Position numbers and translations under genes: made by a program. From Brienomyrus brachyistius (lineage: Eukaryota; Chordata; Actinopteri; Osteoglossiformes; Mormyridae), in the NCBI RefSeq assembly GCF_023856365.1, contig NW_026043005.1, forward strand, positions 1 through 64,000: a DNA stretch of 64,000 bases. The letters run 5' to 3'. The notes below the pieces were generated by a model. That model searched no databases. It had not been told where the DNA came from and saw only the letters and a list, made by a program, of their open reading frames with translations. This document shows, in pieces, positions 46,385-56,922 of this stretch (positions within the stretch are counted from its first letter, which is position 1; each line of letters opens with the position of its first letter).

Positions 46385-46505
46385 AGAGATGGTTAATTCC
46401 TTTTTAATCCATACTGCGTTCAGAGCCCCTGTTCTGCCGTTGATCACTGCTGCATATCATCCCCAAACCAATGGCCTGGATGAGAAAACGAATGATGACA
46501 TAAAA
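46385..46505 (+). mobile_element. gypsy-type integrase core fragment
   Basis: The frame reads PLITAAYHPQTNGLDEKTND, the AYHPQTNG motif near the last catalytic glutamate of Ty3/gypsy integrases and of related domesticated GIN proteins. It continues, after ~650 bp of other sequence including a Tc1 end, at 47,170. Confidence 0.7.
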
Positions 46506-46612
46506 TGGTAAGTCTGTTTTTGAGGTTGTTTTAGAACTGTGTGAGACAGGCTCTATTCTTTTAACATTACATCAGGAATTACTGATATTATTGACAATCA
46601 ATCCCTTAATAT

Positions 46613-46820
46613 ACAGTATCTCACAAAAGTGAGTACACCCCACACATTTTTGTAAATATTTTATTATATCTTTTCAAGGGACAACGTTAAAGATATGAAA
46701 CTCTGATAGAATGTAAAGTAATCAGTGTACAGCTTGTATAATGGTGTAAATTTGATGTCCCCTCAAAATAACTCAACACACAGCCATTAATGTCTGAACT
46801 GCTGGCAACAAAAGTGAGAT
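46613..46820 (+). mobile_element. Tc1-like transposon terminal fragment
   Basis: CAGTATCTCACAAAAGTGAG followed by TACACCCCACACATTTTTG and CTCAAAATAACTCAACACAC is the left end of a common fish Tc1-like family, different from the one at 20.2 kb. Only about 200 bp remain. It lies between the two parts of the integrase remnant. Confidence 0.8.
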
Positions 46821-47169
46821 TAAAAATGATTTGTGGCAAGATCGGATCATGTGTGTTGAAGAGTTTCTTATGACTGACAAGTAGTTATTTAAAAACATAT
46901 CTTGAAACAGCAAATTACATTGTTCTTAATGCTTTTAGAAAATGACTCTTTATAATGATCTGTGAATAATAATAATTTGCTATGAATGTTTTTCCACTTC
47001 AGCTTTCCACAATTATTCTTCCCGATGAGAAAAGCTACGGCACGTTTTTTGATGAAAAAAATAAAGTAGTTGAGACAATAAGCAACAACAGCTGAAAACA
47101 TCTCCTAGTAACAGGAAAAACAGAAGCAGGCATGTGGTAAACGAATACAAAAGAGGTACCAAAACACAG

Positions 47170-47455
47170 TTTATCATGTTGGAGATGAGGCGCTTCTGTT
47201 CAACATGAGGAAGCGGGGACGGAAAGGAGGAAGAACGGAACCGGATTTTACCGGACCTTATGTCATCCAGGCAATATGTGGCAAGCTGGTTACACTGTCT
47301 AATTCTGAAGGGGCAACTTTAAAGAACAAATACAATGTAAACCACATACAGAAGGAGCCAAACTGATGTCCCAAGTCAGGAATCACACAAGGTGCCAGAA
47401 GAGTATAAGACCAGTAAACCTCCCTCTAGCGCAGAGCTTCTGACAATCGAGAAGG
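47170..47455 (+). mobile_element. gypsy/GIN-type integrase C-terminus fragment
   Basis: The frame reads ALLFNMRKRGRKGGRTEPDF, TGPYVIQAICGKLVTLSNSE, then KNKYNVNHIQKEPN. This is the GPY-type C-terminal domain seen in fish gypsy elements and GIN/KRBA2-like domesticated integrases. SSAELLTIEKDA-like codons follow in another frame at ~47.42 kb. Broken, no start. Confidence 0.65.
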
Positions 47456-47977
47456 ATGCTGACAGTTGAAAAAAAACTCATGTCTGTGTGTTATGAAAGA
47501 ATATCAATAAATGTTTCCGAAAGGGGATGACTCATTTGGTAATTATTTACGGCTTATGTTATGGCTGCCAATTTACAGTCTTTACTGAAGTCTGACTTCT
47601 TTTGAGTCACCTTTAATATAGATTGGACACTCTCTATGCAATGTGCAATACTTACATAGATGGTAAATGTTTACCTGCTTGCACAGATGGATGATTAGGT
47701 AATTAGTGTAAGTGTGTGTGTGTGTTCAATCGCATGTATGTCCAAGGTCCATAGTAAATAATATACACTGATCAAGAGATGCCCGAAAGTGGATAAAAGA
47801 GGACATTAGTGGGTGCATCACTTAGTGTAACGCGTGCAGGAAAATGAGCAGGACTGCAAGCCATATAATGACCCTTGTCTAGCTCTTAATACAGTATGCA
47901 TACAGTGATGTATCTACAATGGACAGCTACTATGAGCAGATAGCACAGTACAGGTGCTTATAAGATCTGTATGCTGT

Positions 47978-48175
47978 TTCCATCCATCCATCCATTGTCC
48001 AAACCGCTTATCCTACTGGGTCGTGGGGGGTCTGGAGCCTATCCCGGAAGCAATGGGCACGAGGCAGGGAACAACCCAGGATGGGGAGCCAGCCCATCAC
48101 AGGGCACACTCACACACTATTCACTCATACATGCATACCTACGGGCAATTTAGTAACTCCAGTTAGCCTCAGCAT
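47978..48175 (-). mobile_element. SINE, partial, first of a tandem pair
   Basis: Tail to mid-body only (CCATCCATCCATTGTCC to GTTAGCCTCAGC), immediately followed by a second copy. It has no counterpart in the right arm of the inverted repeat. Confidence 0.85.
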
Positions 48176-48176
48176 C

Positions 48177-48535
48177 CATCCATCCATCCATTGTCCAAAC
48201 CGCTTATCCTACTGGGTCACAGGGGGTCCGGAGTCTATCCCGGAATCAATGGGCACGAGGCAGGGAAGAACCCAGGATGGGGGGCCAGCCCATCACAGCT
48301 CACACTCACACACCATTCACTCACACATGCACACCTACGGGCAATTCAGCAACTCCAATTAGCCTCAGCATGTTTTTGGACTGTGGGGGGAAACCGGAGT
48401 ACCCGGAGGAAACCCCACGACGACACGGGGAGAACATGCAAACTCCACACCCATGTGACCCAGGCAGAGACTCGAACCCGGGTCCCAGAGGTGTGAGGCA
48501 ACAGTGCTAACCACTGCACCACCATGCCGCCCCCT
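48177..48535 (-). mobile_element. full-length SINE, second of a tandem pair
   Basis: Complete from the CATCC tail to the head ending CACCATGCCGCCCC. It shares TCACAGGGGGTCCGGAGTC with the right-arm SINE, marking them as copies of one insertion. Confidence 0.93.
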
Positions 48536-48539
48536 GTAT

Positions 48540-49545
48540 GCTATTTCATTCTATAAAAAGAAACTTACTGTACTGTACAATAAAGTATTTCACCACTGCT
48601 TCTTCCTCAGCTCCCACTGTTTGCTAGCACATGCATCTTTTGATTTCTTAGTGCAATCTGTGCTTTATTTTTTTTTTGTGAAATGTAAGTGCAGTATCTG
48701 TTTATTAAGTGCTGTGGTTTAATATGTACATTATTATTTCAGTACTGTGTATACTGTCCTTAATGTCTTGCCTCTCTCGTATAACTTGAGATACGCCCAA
48801 ATTGACTTGCAACAAGTGGTCCTGGTTCCAAATGCGGAAGGCGATGGATACCTGTATTTTATATGCTGTAGTGTGCTGGGTGTCAGACATTGCAATGCAC
48901 CTTGCTTTGATCTTGACCTGTTAGATCAGAGGGAGGTAATCTTATCCAGAAAGGGCCACTGTGTATGATGGTTTTCACTGCAACTCTCTGAACAGCGAAC
49001 CTAACAGTTATCCCAATACCTTGATCTTGCTAGCATATTTAAATGTGTACCTATTCAGGAATAGAGTGGTGAAGGCATTCAGAGGAGGACTGATGATTAT
49101 CAGAGGGAACAAAGGGGCTGGGTACTTGTCAGTATCCAGTAGAACCACCAGACTCCTACACTGAATGGTTCTGGATGTGGCACAGACGTTAATCCCTCTG
49201 TATTAGGGGATCCGTCTCCAGTTTGTACTCTTCTAGTTAATAGGTAGATTATCAGGCAGTTTTTCACCCTAGTCCAGTACTCATTGACAGCCTAATACAC
49301 CGTGTTTCAGTTTGTCTTGATAGTCAATACATGTCACAGGATGTACATTACTCTGATGGGCAGGCCCTCTTACATATGATGGAAATTGCAATACCTACTT
49401 TTGGCCACGAGATGGCAGCAAGAAAATAGAAAAATTATTTTCCCACGGTCTACTAGCAGCTTTTAGATGTTAATTCTTCATAAAAATAATTTGACTTGAT
49501 CCAATGTATTTTTAATACAAACAATTACCACACAAAGCTGCTAGT
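48540..49545. other. loop of the inverted repeat, no recognisable gene
   Basis: 73- and 67-codon plus-strand frames occur at 48,747 and 48,961 without recognisable domains or splice context. Confidence 0.4.
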
Positions 49546-49548
49546 TTC

Positions 49549-49770
49549 CTCCGGTTTCCCCCCACAGTCCAAAAACATGCTGAGGCTAATTGGAGTAGCT
49601 AAATTTACCGTAGGTGTGCATGTGTGAGTGAATGGTGTGTGAGTGTGAGCTGTGATGGGCTGGCCCCCCATCCTGGGTTCTTCCCTGCCTCGTGCCCATT
49701 GATTCCGGGATAGACTCCGGACCCCCTGTGACCCAGTAGGATAAGCGGTTTGGACAATGGATGGATGGAA
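49549..49770 (+). mobile_element. SINE, 5'-truncated, in right arm of inverted repeat
   Basis: It starts CTCCGGTTTCCCCCCAC and ends in GGAT repeats. Its body is nearly identical to the inverted 48,183-48,400 copy. Confidence 0.88.
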
Positions 49771-50786
49771 ATAGCATACAGATTAAGCACCTGTACTGTG
49801 CTATCTGCTTATAGTAGCTGTCCATTGTAGATACATCACTGTATGCATACTGTATTAAGAGCTAGATAAGGACAGTGGGTCATTATATGGCTTGCAGTCC
49901 TGCTCATTTTCCTGCACCCGTTACACTAAGTGATACACCCACTAATGTCCTCTTTCATCCACTTTCAGGCATCTCTTGATCAGTGTATATTACTTACTAT
50001 GGACCTTGGACATACATGCGATTGGACACACACACACACACACACACACTTACACTAATTACCTAATCAACCATCTGTGCAAGCAAGTAAACATGTACCA
50101 TCTATATAAGTATTGTACATAGCATAGAGAGTGTCCAATCTATATTAAAGGTGACTCGAAAGAAGTCAGACTTTAGTAAAGACTGTAAATTTCTCAGCCA
50201 TAACATAAGCCGTAAATAATTACCAAATGAGTCATCCCCTTTCGGAAACATTTATTGATATTCTTTCATAACACACAGACATGAGTTTTTTTTCAACTGT
50301 CAGCATCCGATCCAAACGGGATTCCCATTTCCTTTCTGTGGGATCCAACAGAACACGGGCTGACCATCAGTCAACATGTCTTCAACCATGCAGGACAGGA
50401 CCCAGTCCAGGCCAAACCTCACGGTGCTGGTGTTAATAAAAAAAATGTAAGGAACATGCAGCTGCAGCTCACACACAAACACAGTCCACAGCATCCAGAA
50501 AAAGGTCAGGCCTTTTTCTTCTTTAGCTGACTCCGCCCAGACCTCGCCCCCTTTCTGGGCGCCTCGCACTATGCCTTTGAACTGGCCCTGCAGCTTGGCC
50601 CGTTTCCTGTTTCCCAATGCAAGTCATAAGATTCACCCGTAAATGATATTTTGAATCGGAACGATATTTATTACTATTGTTTAGATTAAATATATAACGG
50701 TTTAATGATTGAATATAACTTGATATTGTTGTTTGTGTTGTTTAGTTTGAGGTTCTAGTTTCTGTCTTTATCCGCTTTCGTTTCAG

Positions 50787-50963
50787 TAGGCAGCTGGTTC
50801 ATCCCAGGCTCAGGGTCTCTCTGCTCTTCATCAAACCCACACCCCCAGTTTGGGAGCACCCTCTCCCTCTCCTCCCCCCACGGCTGTGACTGTTACTCCT
50901 CCTTGAGGAGTAACTGCTCCGCCCCCTATCCCAGCCCCTATACCCACAGGAGTGCATCACCCA
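50787..50963 (+). pseudogene. tbxt-like: brachyury-like exon A
   Basis: A TTTCAG acceptor; two bases then 58 open codons and one extra base; GTGAGC donor. Residues NPHPQFGSTLSLSS and PYPSPYTHR match the conserved vertebrate brachyury segment. Confidence 0.85.
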
Positions 50964-51076
50964 GTGAGCCGCCGCCCTGCCTGTCCCCTCACACAAGCAC
51001 ACACTGAAATCATGGTCCTAAGCTCTCTGTGTGGGTCACCACGATAGTACAGCACACCGACGATTACCCTCTGACT

Positions 51077-51260
51077 GAATCAGAATCAGCTTTATTTGGC
51101 CAAGTATGTTCACACATATTGGGAATAGTTAGACATTTAATCAAAATAATTAAGACAAGACATAAACATACAGTTCTGTTGATATGCGACGCATATAACC
51201 TCTGCATTCACAGCACTGCTTCAGTTATCGAAGAGCAAATTTCCAAAACTCACTCAGTCC
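51077..51260. mobile_element. LINE/SINE-type tail repeat in intron
   Basis: AGAATCAGCTTTATTTGGCC followed by AAGTATGTTCACACATA is a dispersed fish repeat end. It lies in the intron between brachyury-like exons A and B. Confidence 0.5.
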
Positions 51261-51717
51261 GATAACCTAAAGTAATAAGTCATAATCCTCTTCATACGTT
51301 GCAGTAATGGGAATGAAATCTCACTCAGTGTTTATGTAATGGAGCAATGGAATTTCGTGAAATTTCCAAAAGTCCACAGAAATATTTAGAAAAACATTCC
51401 TGCAGACTGAGTTTTTGATATTTGCTTTTCAATTAACACAATTTTCTTCAGTCTGAGGTTTAACAGAATTCAGCCATATGCTGTTCAAAAAAAACTACAC
51501 AGAACAAAAACAGAATGGACTTTACATCTGTCTGAAAGGAAAGTTGACACAGGCTGCAGCAGTGAACAAATCAATCAATGTATTAAAGTTAGGCATTAAG
51601 TAACTGGAGGCAGTATATACATAACATGATAACATGCCTTTTCTGTATTGACCATATTAAGGACGCTGTAACACTGCCCACCACATACCTGCTTCATTTA
51701 TTGTTTTATACTTGCAG

Positions 51718-51850
51718 CTGCTTATTCAGACAGCTCGTCTACCTGTCTGTCCATGTTGCCCTCCCATGACAACTGGTCCAGCCTACAGGTGCCGTCCCAT
51801 TCCGGCATGTTACCCATGAGTCATAGCGGCACCTCCGGGAGCAGCTCCAG
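51718..51850 (+). pseudogene. tbxt-like: brachyury-like exon B
   Basis: A CTTGCAG acceptor, open through SHDNWSSLQVP and GMLPMSHS, GTGAGC donor. The phase (1 in, 2 out) agrees with both neighbours. Confidence 0.88.
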
Positions 51851-52222
51851 GTGAGCCCGTGCCTCCCCTCCCCCACCTGTCCCCATGCTGAGTCTCGGGC
51901 CCCCGTCTTCCCTCTTGTTCTCGCCTATACCCACATCCTGGCCTGTGTCTGCATCGTCTCACCTCGTTAACAGGACTTTCGCCTTCTTCTGTCCTGATCC
52001 ATTCAGGCCCATCATTCTGGGACATGCTTTGATTTATTTCGCCATAGTTACTCTTTGTTTTCCTTTGTACTTTGCACTCTACAAGTAAAATGAATAAAAA
52101 ATAGGCATTATTTTGATATTGTTTTAGTACAGTGACACTAGTATATTTGTTGTTGTTTCCAGGCAACACTGCATGCTGATTTAACGTCTTTCCTTAATCT
52201 CCACCCCATTGCTCACACACAG

Positions 52223-52775
52223 CCAGTATCCCAGTTTGTGGTCAATGAGCTCCTCCTCACTCACCCCAGTCTCCTAGTCCAGTGGAATGTCCAACAGCTT
52301 GGGCTCTCAGTTCCTGCGTGTCATGCCCGGCTCGTCCGCTCCTCCTGTGTGCCACGCCCCCTGATTACCCACGTGTTTTCTCCCGATTTGTACCCAGCTG
52401 TATCTAGTTAATTTGCTCAGTCCTGTGTATTTCAGTCCGTGTCTTACCTGAGTCCAGTGTCTGTCATTGATGTTTGTATGCGTGAGATGTTTCCCCGTCC
52501 GCGCTTCCTAATTAAACTCCCGTTTTTGCCTGTCCGCTTGCTCCTTGCACGCCTTGCCCGCACGATCGCCTGCCTGCTTGTACCCGATCGTGACACTGCG
52601 CAGCTCTACAACTCATTACCCAGGGCTCTCGCACCCGGCCACAGTGCCCCTCTCAGGCTCCCCGCTGTATGACAGCACTGCCCCATCGGAAGTTCATGAA
52701 GCCTCACAGTACGACGCCTCTCCCCACGCGCGCTTAGCCACCACCGGGACTCCCATCACTCCTCCTTCCCTGTAG
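52223..52775 (+). pseudogene. tbxt-like: brachyury-like exon C with TAG and LTR insertion
   Basis: A CACACAG acceptor, then QYPSLWSMSSSSLTPVS, TAG at 52,275-52,277 where homologues have glutamine, then SGMSNSLGSQFLR up to the LTR. After the LTR the frame resumes to TAG at 52,773-52,775. Confidence 0.85.
52319..52595 (+). mobile_element. solo LTR, 277 bp, TG..CA with 5-bp TSD
   Basis: It starts TGTCATGCCCGGCTCG and ends CCCGATCGTGACA. CTGCG flanks exactly on both sides (52,314-52,318 and 52,596-52,600). TG..CA ends with 5-bp duplications fit Ty3/gypsy-type or ERV integration. No internal region remains, so it formed by LTR-LTR recombination. An AATTAAA-like signal lies near 52,510. Confidence 0.95.
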
Positions 52776-52779
52776 GGCG

Positions 52780-53920
52780 GCGCACTTCCATTATTATTAC
52801 AGTTTCTACTGTCACTCTGTTGCTTTTCCTGGTGCTGGACTTTTGACAGATAAATACATTATTTGTTGCATTCAGTGACAAAAGATTGGTCTGTTTAACA
52901 CCCTCAGTCTCCACCCTATGAGCCCCTTGTTGGCGGCAGAATCAGGAAGATGTCGGAGAAAGCAGAGGTAAAGTGAATAGTCACCTCGACAATAATGTGG
53001 AAACCGCTAATGGTGATCATGCCTGTGTGGGTGAAATGGATCACCACAGTATAAGCGGATGATGATTATAGACGATTTTTCCCTTTTTCTTTATGTCTGT
53101 TTACCATCTAATAGGCATTTTTTTTCTTTGGGATGCGTCTAGGTCAGATACGACCAAAATATTTTTCTCATTTCAGAAGTGAAAAAAAATATTGCTCTCA
53201 GATTCTGTTCAGTTGTAGTTTTTTAAAATAATGTACCTTGATTTGTGTTTGTTTAAAATGCCATTACCTGTTGCTTACTGGGCCGCTGAAAATGTCTGGC
53301 CCAGCTAAATTTCTTGGTTTAAAAATCTGGCCCAACTACTTTCCAGACCTGGACTAGCCCTACTGAATCATACACTAATGTTATTCTGTTATGTGGGCTG
53401 TTGTGATAGGGAGATTTGCTGGATGCTGCACGACGGGTGGTGTCCCTGCTGCAGAATGCCCTGTCTGAAGCAGCACCTAGAGACAGTGAGGGTTGTTGTC
53501 ATCACCTTAATATTGTATATACGCAATCTGTTATTTCTTAACTAATATAATTGTAAGGTATTCTTCTAATATATTGTGCACAGCCAACAAAAAAGAGAAA
53601 AATGCAAAACCAAAGGAAGGCTTTCTTTTCTCTTAAAAGTCTTTTTTCTAAACCAACTGAGAGTCAGTTAGAGGGGTGTTCATTATCAGTATTGTTGCTG
53701 GCATTTCTGAAAATGTGCCAATTTTAGTCAAGTGGCTACTTTTCAAATGCAGTCCCTGGCCAAGATGAAGAAAGTTCATGAAGACTACATGATAATATTA
53801 AGCACTGACATAACAAACAACATTTTTTACATGCAAAATATACAGGAAATATACACTGCAACAGGCTAGGATAGACAAATAACCAAATACACTTGCAAGC
53901 CTGACCACTTTAGACCCCAG
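52780..53920. other. no recognisable gene
   Basis: A short plus frame near 53,413-53,485 reads GDLLDAARRVVSLLQNALSE, a plausible helix, but is isolated. The rest is AT-rich. Confidence 0.35.
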
Positions 53921-53929
53921 ATTAGAAAA

Positions 53930-54905
53930 TTGGTGAATGAGCATATATTTTTTCCAAGTTTTGTTTTGCTTTCAAGTTCTCACAAATAAAAAAAAAAAAA
54001 GATTTTCCCACTATAGCCAGATCCAGTTTCTGTGGGGGGCGGGGGGGGGGGGGTGACAATTTGTAGTAATAACTATTTCCTGCTGAAAACCACTGGTAAA
54101 CTATCCACATGTCTCTGAATATCTGTGAGTCCCGAGACCTCCATGACAGATAGATATAAGTTGCTAGTGTTGATCGGCAGGAAATCTTCTCCAAAGCCCC
54201 ACCACCACCTCACACCAATCCACCCAGGGTTTACTCCAAATAAATTTGCTGGTAATACAAACCGGATCAACTTGTGGTTTGTGTCCACGTGTACTAGAGA
54301 CAAAGGCCCTGGTACATTCTGCGTACAACACAGCCAAGACTTGACAACCTTTATATGATGCGCATGGAATCAACCCTATGCATGGAGGCTGCAACTCTTC
54401 TCCACCGAACCCTGTAGCCCATTGACTGCAGCCTGCATTGACTATCCTGTAGCCTGCATTTGGTAGATCATTCTTGACAGAAGAAACCAAATTGTCAAGT
54501 TCCCTAACACAGAGCTCATACTCTTTTATTCTTCTTAAGATTGTTCTTCTTGAAACACCCATCAGTGTGGCTATGCAAGGCACAGGAAGTTGAGTATGGA
54601 GCATTTCTTTCAAACATTGTTCTTCAATCAAAATCTTGGGTCGTCTATTGGTGGCAGCGACTTCCTGTGTGACACATGGGGCTGGACGTTCCAGATGTGC
54701 CCTCACAAGGTCAAAGAGCTCTTGCAAAGCCAGGGTGATAGCAGGAGGTACTTCAATGTGATTAGACAGGGCCTGCAGAAGATACAGCTCCTGATGACAA
54801 AGGAACTCCAGGTAATCCAAATTTAGTGGAGTCGCGCTGAATCCTATTTCTATTTTATGCAGAAGACTTTCGAGAAGGTGGTATCTGAGCTGTTCACAGA
54901 ACAAA
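53930..54905 (-). pseudogene. integrase-core transposase-like gene (IS3EU-like), frameshifted
   Basis: The minus frame from 54,904 encodes ~250 residues. The N-terminal half is helical; then LPVPCIATLMGVSRRTILRR, a helix-turn-helix, and ELDNLVSSVKNDLPNAGYRI, typical of fish intronless proteins with an IS3EU/retroviral-type integrase core. After NAGYRIVNAG the conserved sequence moves to another frame (GCVVRR-like, then LVHVDTNHKLIRF at ~54.24-54.28 kb, where HVD is the first catalytic Asp region). The rest of the core is lost near a poly-G run at 54,040. Confidence 0.6.
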
Positions 54906-55460
54906 TTATAGTTAATGAGGTGTCAAGATCTTGTCTCTGATCCACACACTAGGCCTACCATTCAAAAGTTTTAATTATGAAAATGAAATGTTTTTGTTTT
55001 GTGAGGTGCTTGTTCATGTATGATGATGTAGTGGCTGCTCTGTTTGACCGTGGTAAACCTTTTCACAAACAATATAAGTGAAGAAGTATGACATTAGATC
55101 TAAGGACCAGAGTATAATAAAGTTAAATAAAATCCATCAAAAACACTTACTCAGTGGAGATTCCAATGTAGTAGGCAGACAACTTTATGGCTTTAATAAT
55201 GAGTGTATTTAGCAGCTACAAGGACAAAAGATATTATAAACCTCTCCATTTTAATGCTAATTTAATAAACATTAACAGATAGCACTTAAGGTGGTTTCGC
55301 CTATAGTCTGCTAACACTAACCCGAGAACTAATATCTGAGGAGCGTTCTTCCCAGGATTTGAATTTATTAAATTGGCTTTGTGATGTTGTATTAAGAAAT
55401 TTTATTCACAATGCAATTTACCGTACATTGGCCCATTCTTTTATATACGGTAAGACGAAG
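54906..55460. other. no recognisable gene
   Basis: AT-rich flank of the transposase remnant. Nothing recognisable. Confidence 0.4.
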
Positions 55461-55469
55461 CGGGAAATT

Positions 55470-55665
55470 CGAGCGAGCGAGTGCTGTGCAGACGCGAGCG
55501 CGTAGAGGGGATGGGTTTTCAGCACTCGAGCACACGCACGCGCGTGGTTCGACTTTTGGCCCTAATTTAACGGCGAGCGAGTGAGTGAGTGCTGTGCAAT
55601 CGCGAGCGCGTAGAGAGCATGGATTTTCTGTTTTTATGCGCACGACTTTTGGCACTAATTTAACG
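55470..55665. repeat. two-copy tandem repeat, ~100 bp
   Basis: GAGTGCTGTGCAGACGCGAG..ACTTTTGGCCCTAATTTAACG and a second copy with GTGCTGTGCAATCGCGAG..ACTTTTGGCACTAATTTAACG. The first copy has an additional CACGCACGCGCG stretch. CpG-rich compared with its surroundings. Confidence 0.8.
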
Positions 55666-55793
55666 CCATAGAAATGTGTGTTTAAAAGGGGAGGAGATCG
55701 GGTTGCAGCGCTGGTGTGAGCGGTTTCTCCGGGCAGTTCGCTCGAGGCTAACGTGGCTTTGGGAACGTGGTGTACCCGTCACCCATGCCAGGG

Positions 55794-55918
55794 AAGAAAT
55801 CAAAACCGAAATGCTAGGAATATGGACTTCATCTTACGTCAAGCGTTTTCCCCTCCATTGACGCCCATAAAGAAAAGGCTTAAAGTCCATATTCCTAGCA
55901 TTTCGGTTTTGATTTCTT
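55794..55918. repeat. perfect 36-bp inverted repeat, 53-bp loop
   Basis: 55,794-55,829 (AAGAAATCAAAACCGAAATG..) is the exact reverse complement of 55,883-55,918 (..CATTTCGGTTTTGATTTCTT). RNA from either strand would form a long, bulge-free stem. The flanks (CCAGGG, GTCAGG) show no target duplication. Confidence 0.95.
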
Positions 55919-55999
55919 GTCAGGTAAGTCTTTATGGCCAGATACATTCGCGAGAAATTTGGTGATTTGTGGTGACTGTTTTAATACATTAAGTTGCGT

Positions 56000-56215
56000 T
56001 ACGCATTTTCACATTAAGCGTTTTAGAATGTCCCGTGGCAGGTATCCCCTTCTATTGCCCTAGGGAGGGTTGTAACCCTCGTCTGTATATTAATAAAGAA
56101 TAATCCTTCTATTCCTGTCTCATGTATCTGGACCTCCCCAGCAATTTAACGAAATTTGGTGGCAGCGGTTACAAGTGAACCCGTTTAAGTTTAGCGCTCA
56201 TACTTCCGTCCATAT
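56000..56215 (+). mobile_element. possible LTR end with primer-binding-like site
   Basis: AATAAAGAATAATCC (polyadenylation-like) is followed ~60 bp later by ATTTGGTGGCAGCGGTTACA, which looks like the segment after a 5' LTR in fish LTR elements. No matching second LTR or coding region follows. Confidence 0.3.
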
Positions 56216-56617
56216 GTTTAAGACCCACCTTGGCTGACTTAGCTGACATGTCCTGATTTCATAATCTTCAAATTTGTAATCTTTTCTCCTTCATCTAACT
56301 CCATGTTTTTAACTTCTTGTCATTTTCTTGCCGTTTGACTCATAGAAAATTATCAGACTTAAATGACACGTCAGCCTGTGCAGACAGCGATTTCAATGTT
56401 TTAATAAATTGGCCAGCAGGTGGGGGCAGTGCTCAATTTCATTAATGCCATTCAGAAAACTTTCAGGCTTTATGTCTTAATGAACAGCCTAGAAAAGGAC
56501 AAAGCATTATATTACTGATGCATACAGCAGATCCCCAACTCAGGCTGTGTTGCATATTCTTAACAGTGCTACAGTATGTTCACACAGCCAGTACAAACAA
56601 ACTTGCAAGATCTAGAC

Positions 56618-56922
56618 CAGGGGTCACCAACCTTTTTAAAACGGAGAGCTACTTCACGGGTACTGAGCCATACGAAGTTTGATATCAGTTTTAAACGCCC
56701 TCCTAAACATGTCTAAACTTCATGCATGATAAACATGTTTTAAATGCTTTTTTATATTCAATTTCAAATCTATATAAATGCAAATGTGATAGATTAGAAA
56801 CAGGACAAAATAAAATTTTAGATGATGTTCGCTGGTGAGTTGTGCTATTTTATAGAACAGGTCCACGGGCAACTCATGTGGTCATTGGGGGCATCCTTGG
56901 GGCACCATGTTGGTGACCCCTT
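56618..56922. mobile_element. 305-bp hAT-type MITE with 8-bp TSD
   Basis: Ends CAGGGGTCACCAAC and GTTGGTGACCCCTT are inverted with end mismatches. ATCTAGAC flanks on both sides (56,610-56,617 and 56,923-56,930). The interior starts GAGAGCTACTTCACGGG, a dispersed fish sequence. Non-coding. Confidence 0.9.

Larger units (their letters stand above)
47454..50308. repeat. large inverted repeat, arms ~540 bp plus SINE
   Basis: 47,454-47,985 is the reverse complement of 49,767-50,308, with very few differences by eye: GATGCTGACAGTTG against CAACTGTCAGCATC at the outer ends, and GATAGCACAGTACAGGTGC against GCACCTGTACTGTGCTATC at the inner ends. Both arms run inward into the SINE family. The right arm matches the second left SINE (48,183-48,400), so the left arm has one additional partial SINE. 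The central ~1.1 kb is unique. Confidence 0.9.
50787..52775 (+). pseudogene. tbxt-like: brachyury-like (T-box) C-terminal exons, broken by a stop and a solo LTR
   Basis: Three exons encode the C-terminal activation region of brachyury (TBXT), a nuclear T-box transcription factor of mesoderm and notochord. Exon A: GSWFIPGSGSLC, NPHPQFGSTLSLSS, APYPSPYTHR. Exon B: YSDSSSTCLSMLPSHDNWSS, SGMLPMSHS. Exon C: QYPSLWSMSSSSLTPVS, SGMSNSLGSQFLR and, after the LTR, GSPLYDS, SQYDASPHARLA, TPITPPSL. Sites are GT-AG and intron phases agree, so this is a copy of genomic DNA, not a retrocopy. Exon C has an in-frame TAG at 52,275. A 277-bp LTR at 52,319 splits it; without the LTR and one target duplicate the frame continues to a stop at the expected place. 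No T-box DNA-binding exons were found upstream, where the inverted repeat ends 480 bp away. Confidence 0.85.

Noticed and set aside
46385..47455. Domesticated GIN1-like integrase gene
   Set aside because: Only two short pieces separated by a Tc1 end and non-coding sequence, with no catalytic Asp region; a remnant is the simpler reading.
50300..50617. 105-codon minus-strand frame near the brachyury-like exons
   Set aside because: No recognisable domain; it spans the outer border of the inverted repeat, so it is a chance frame.
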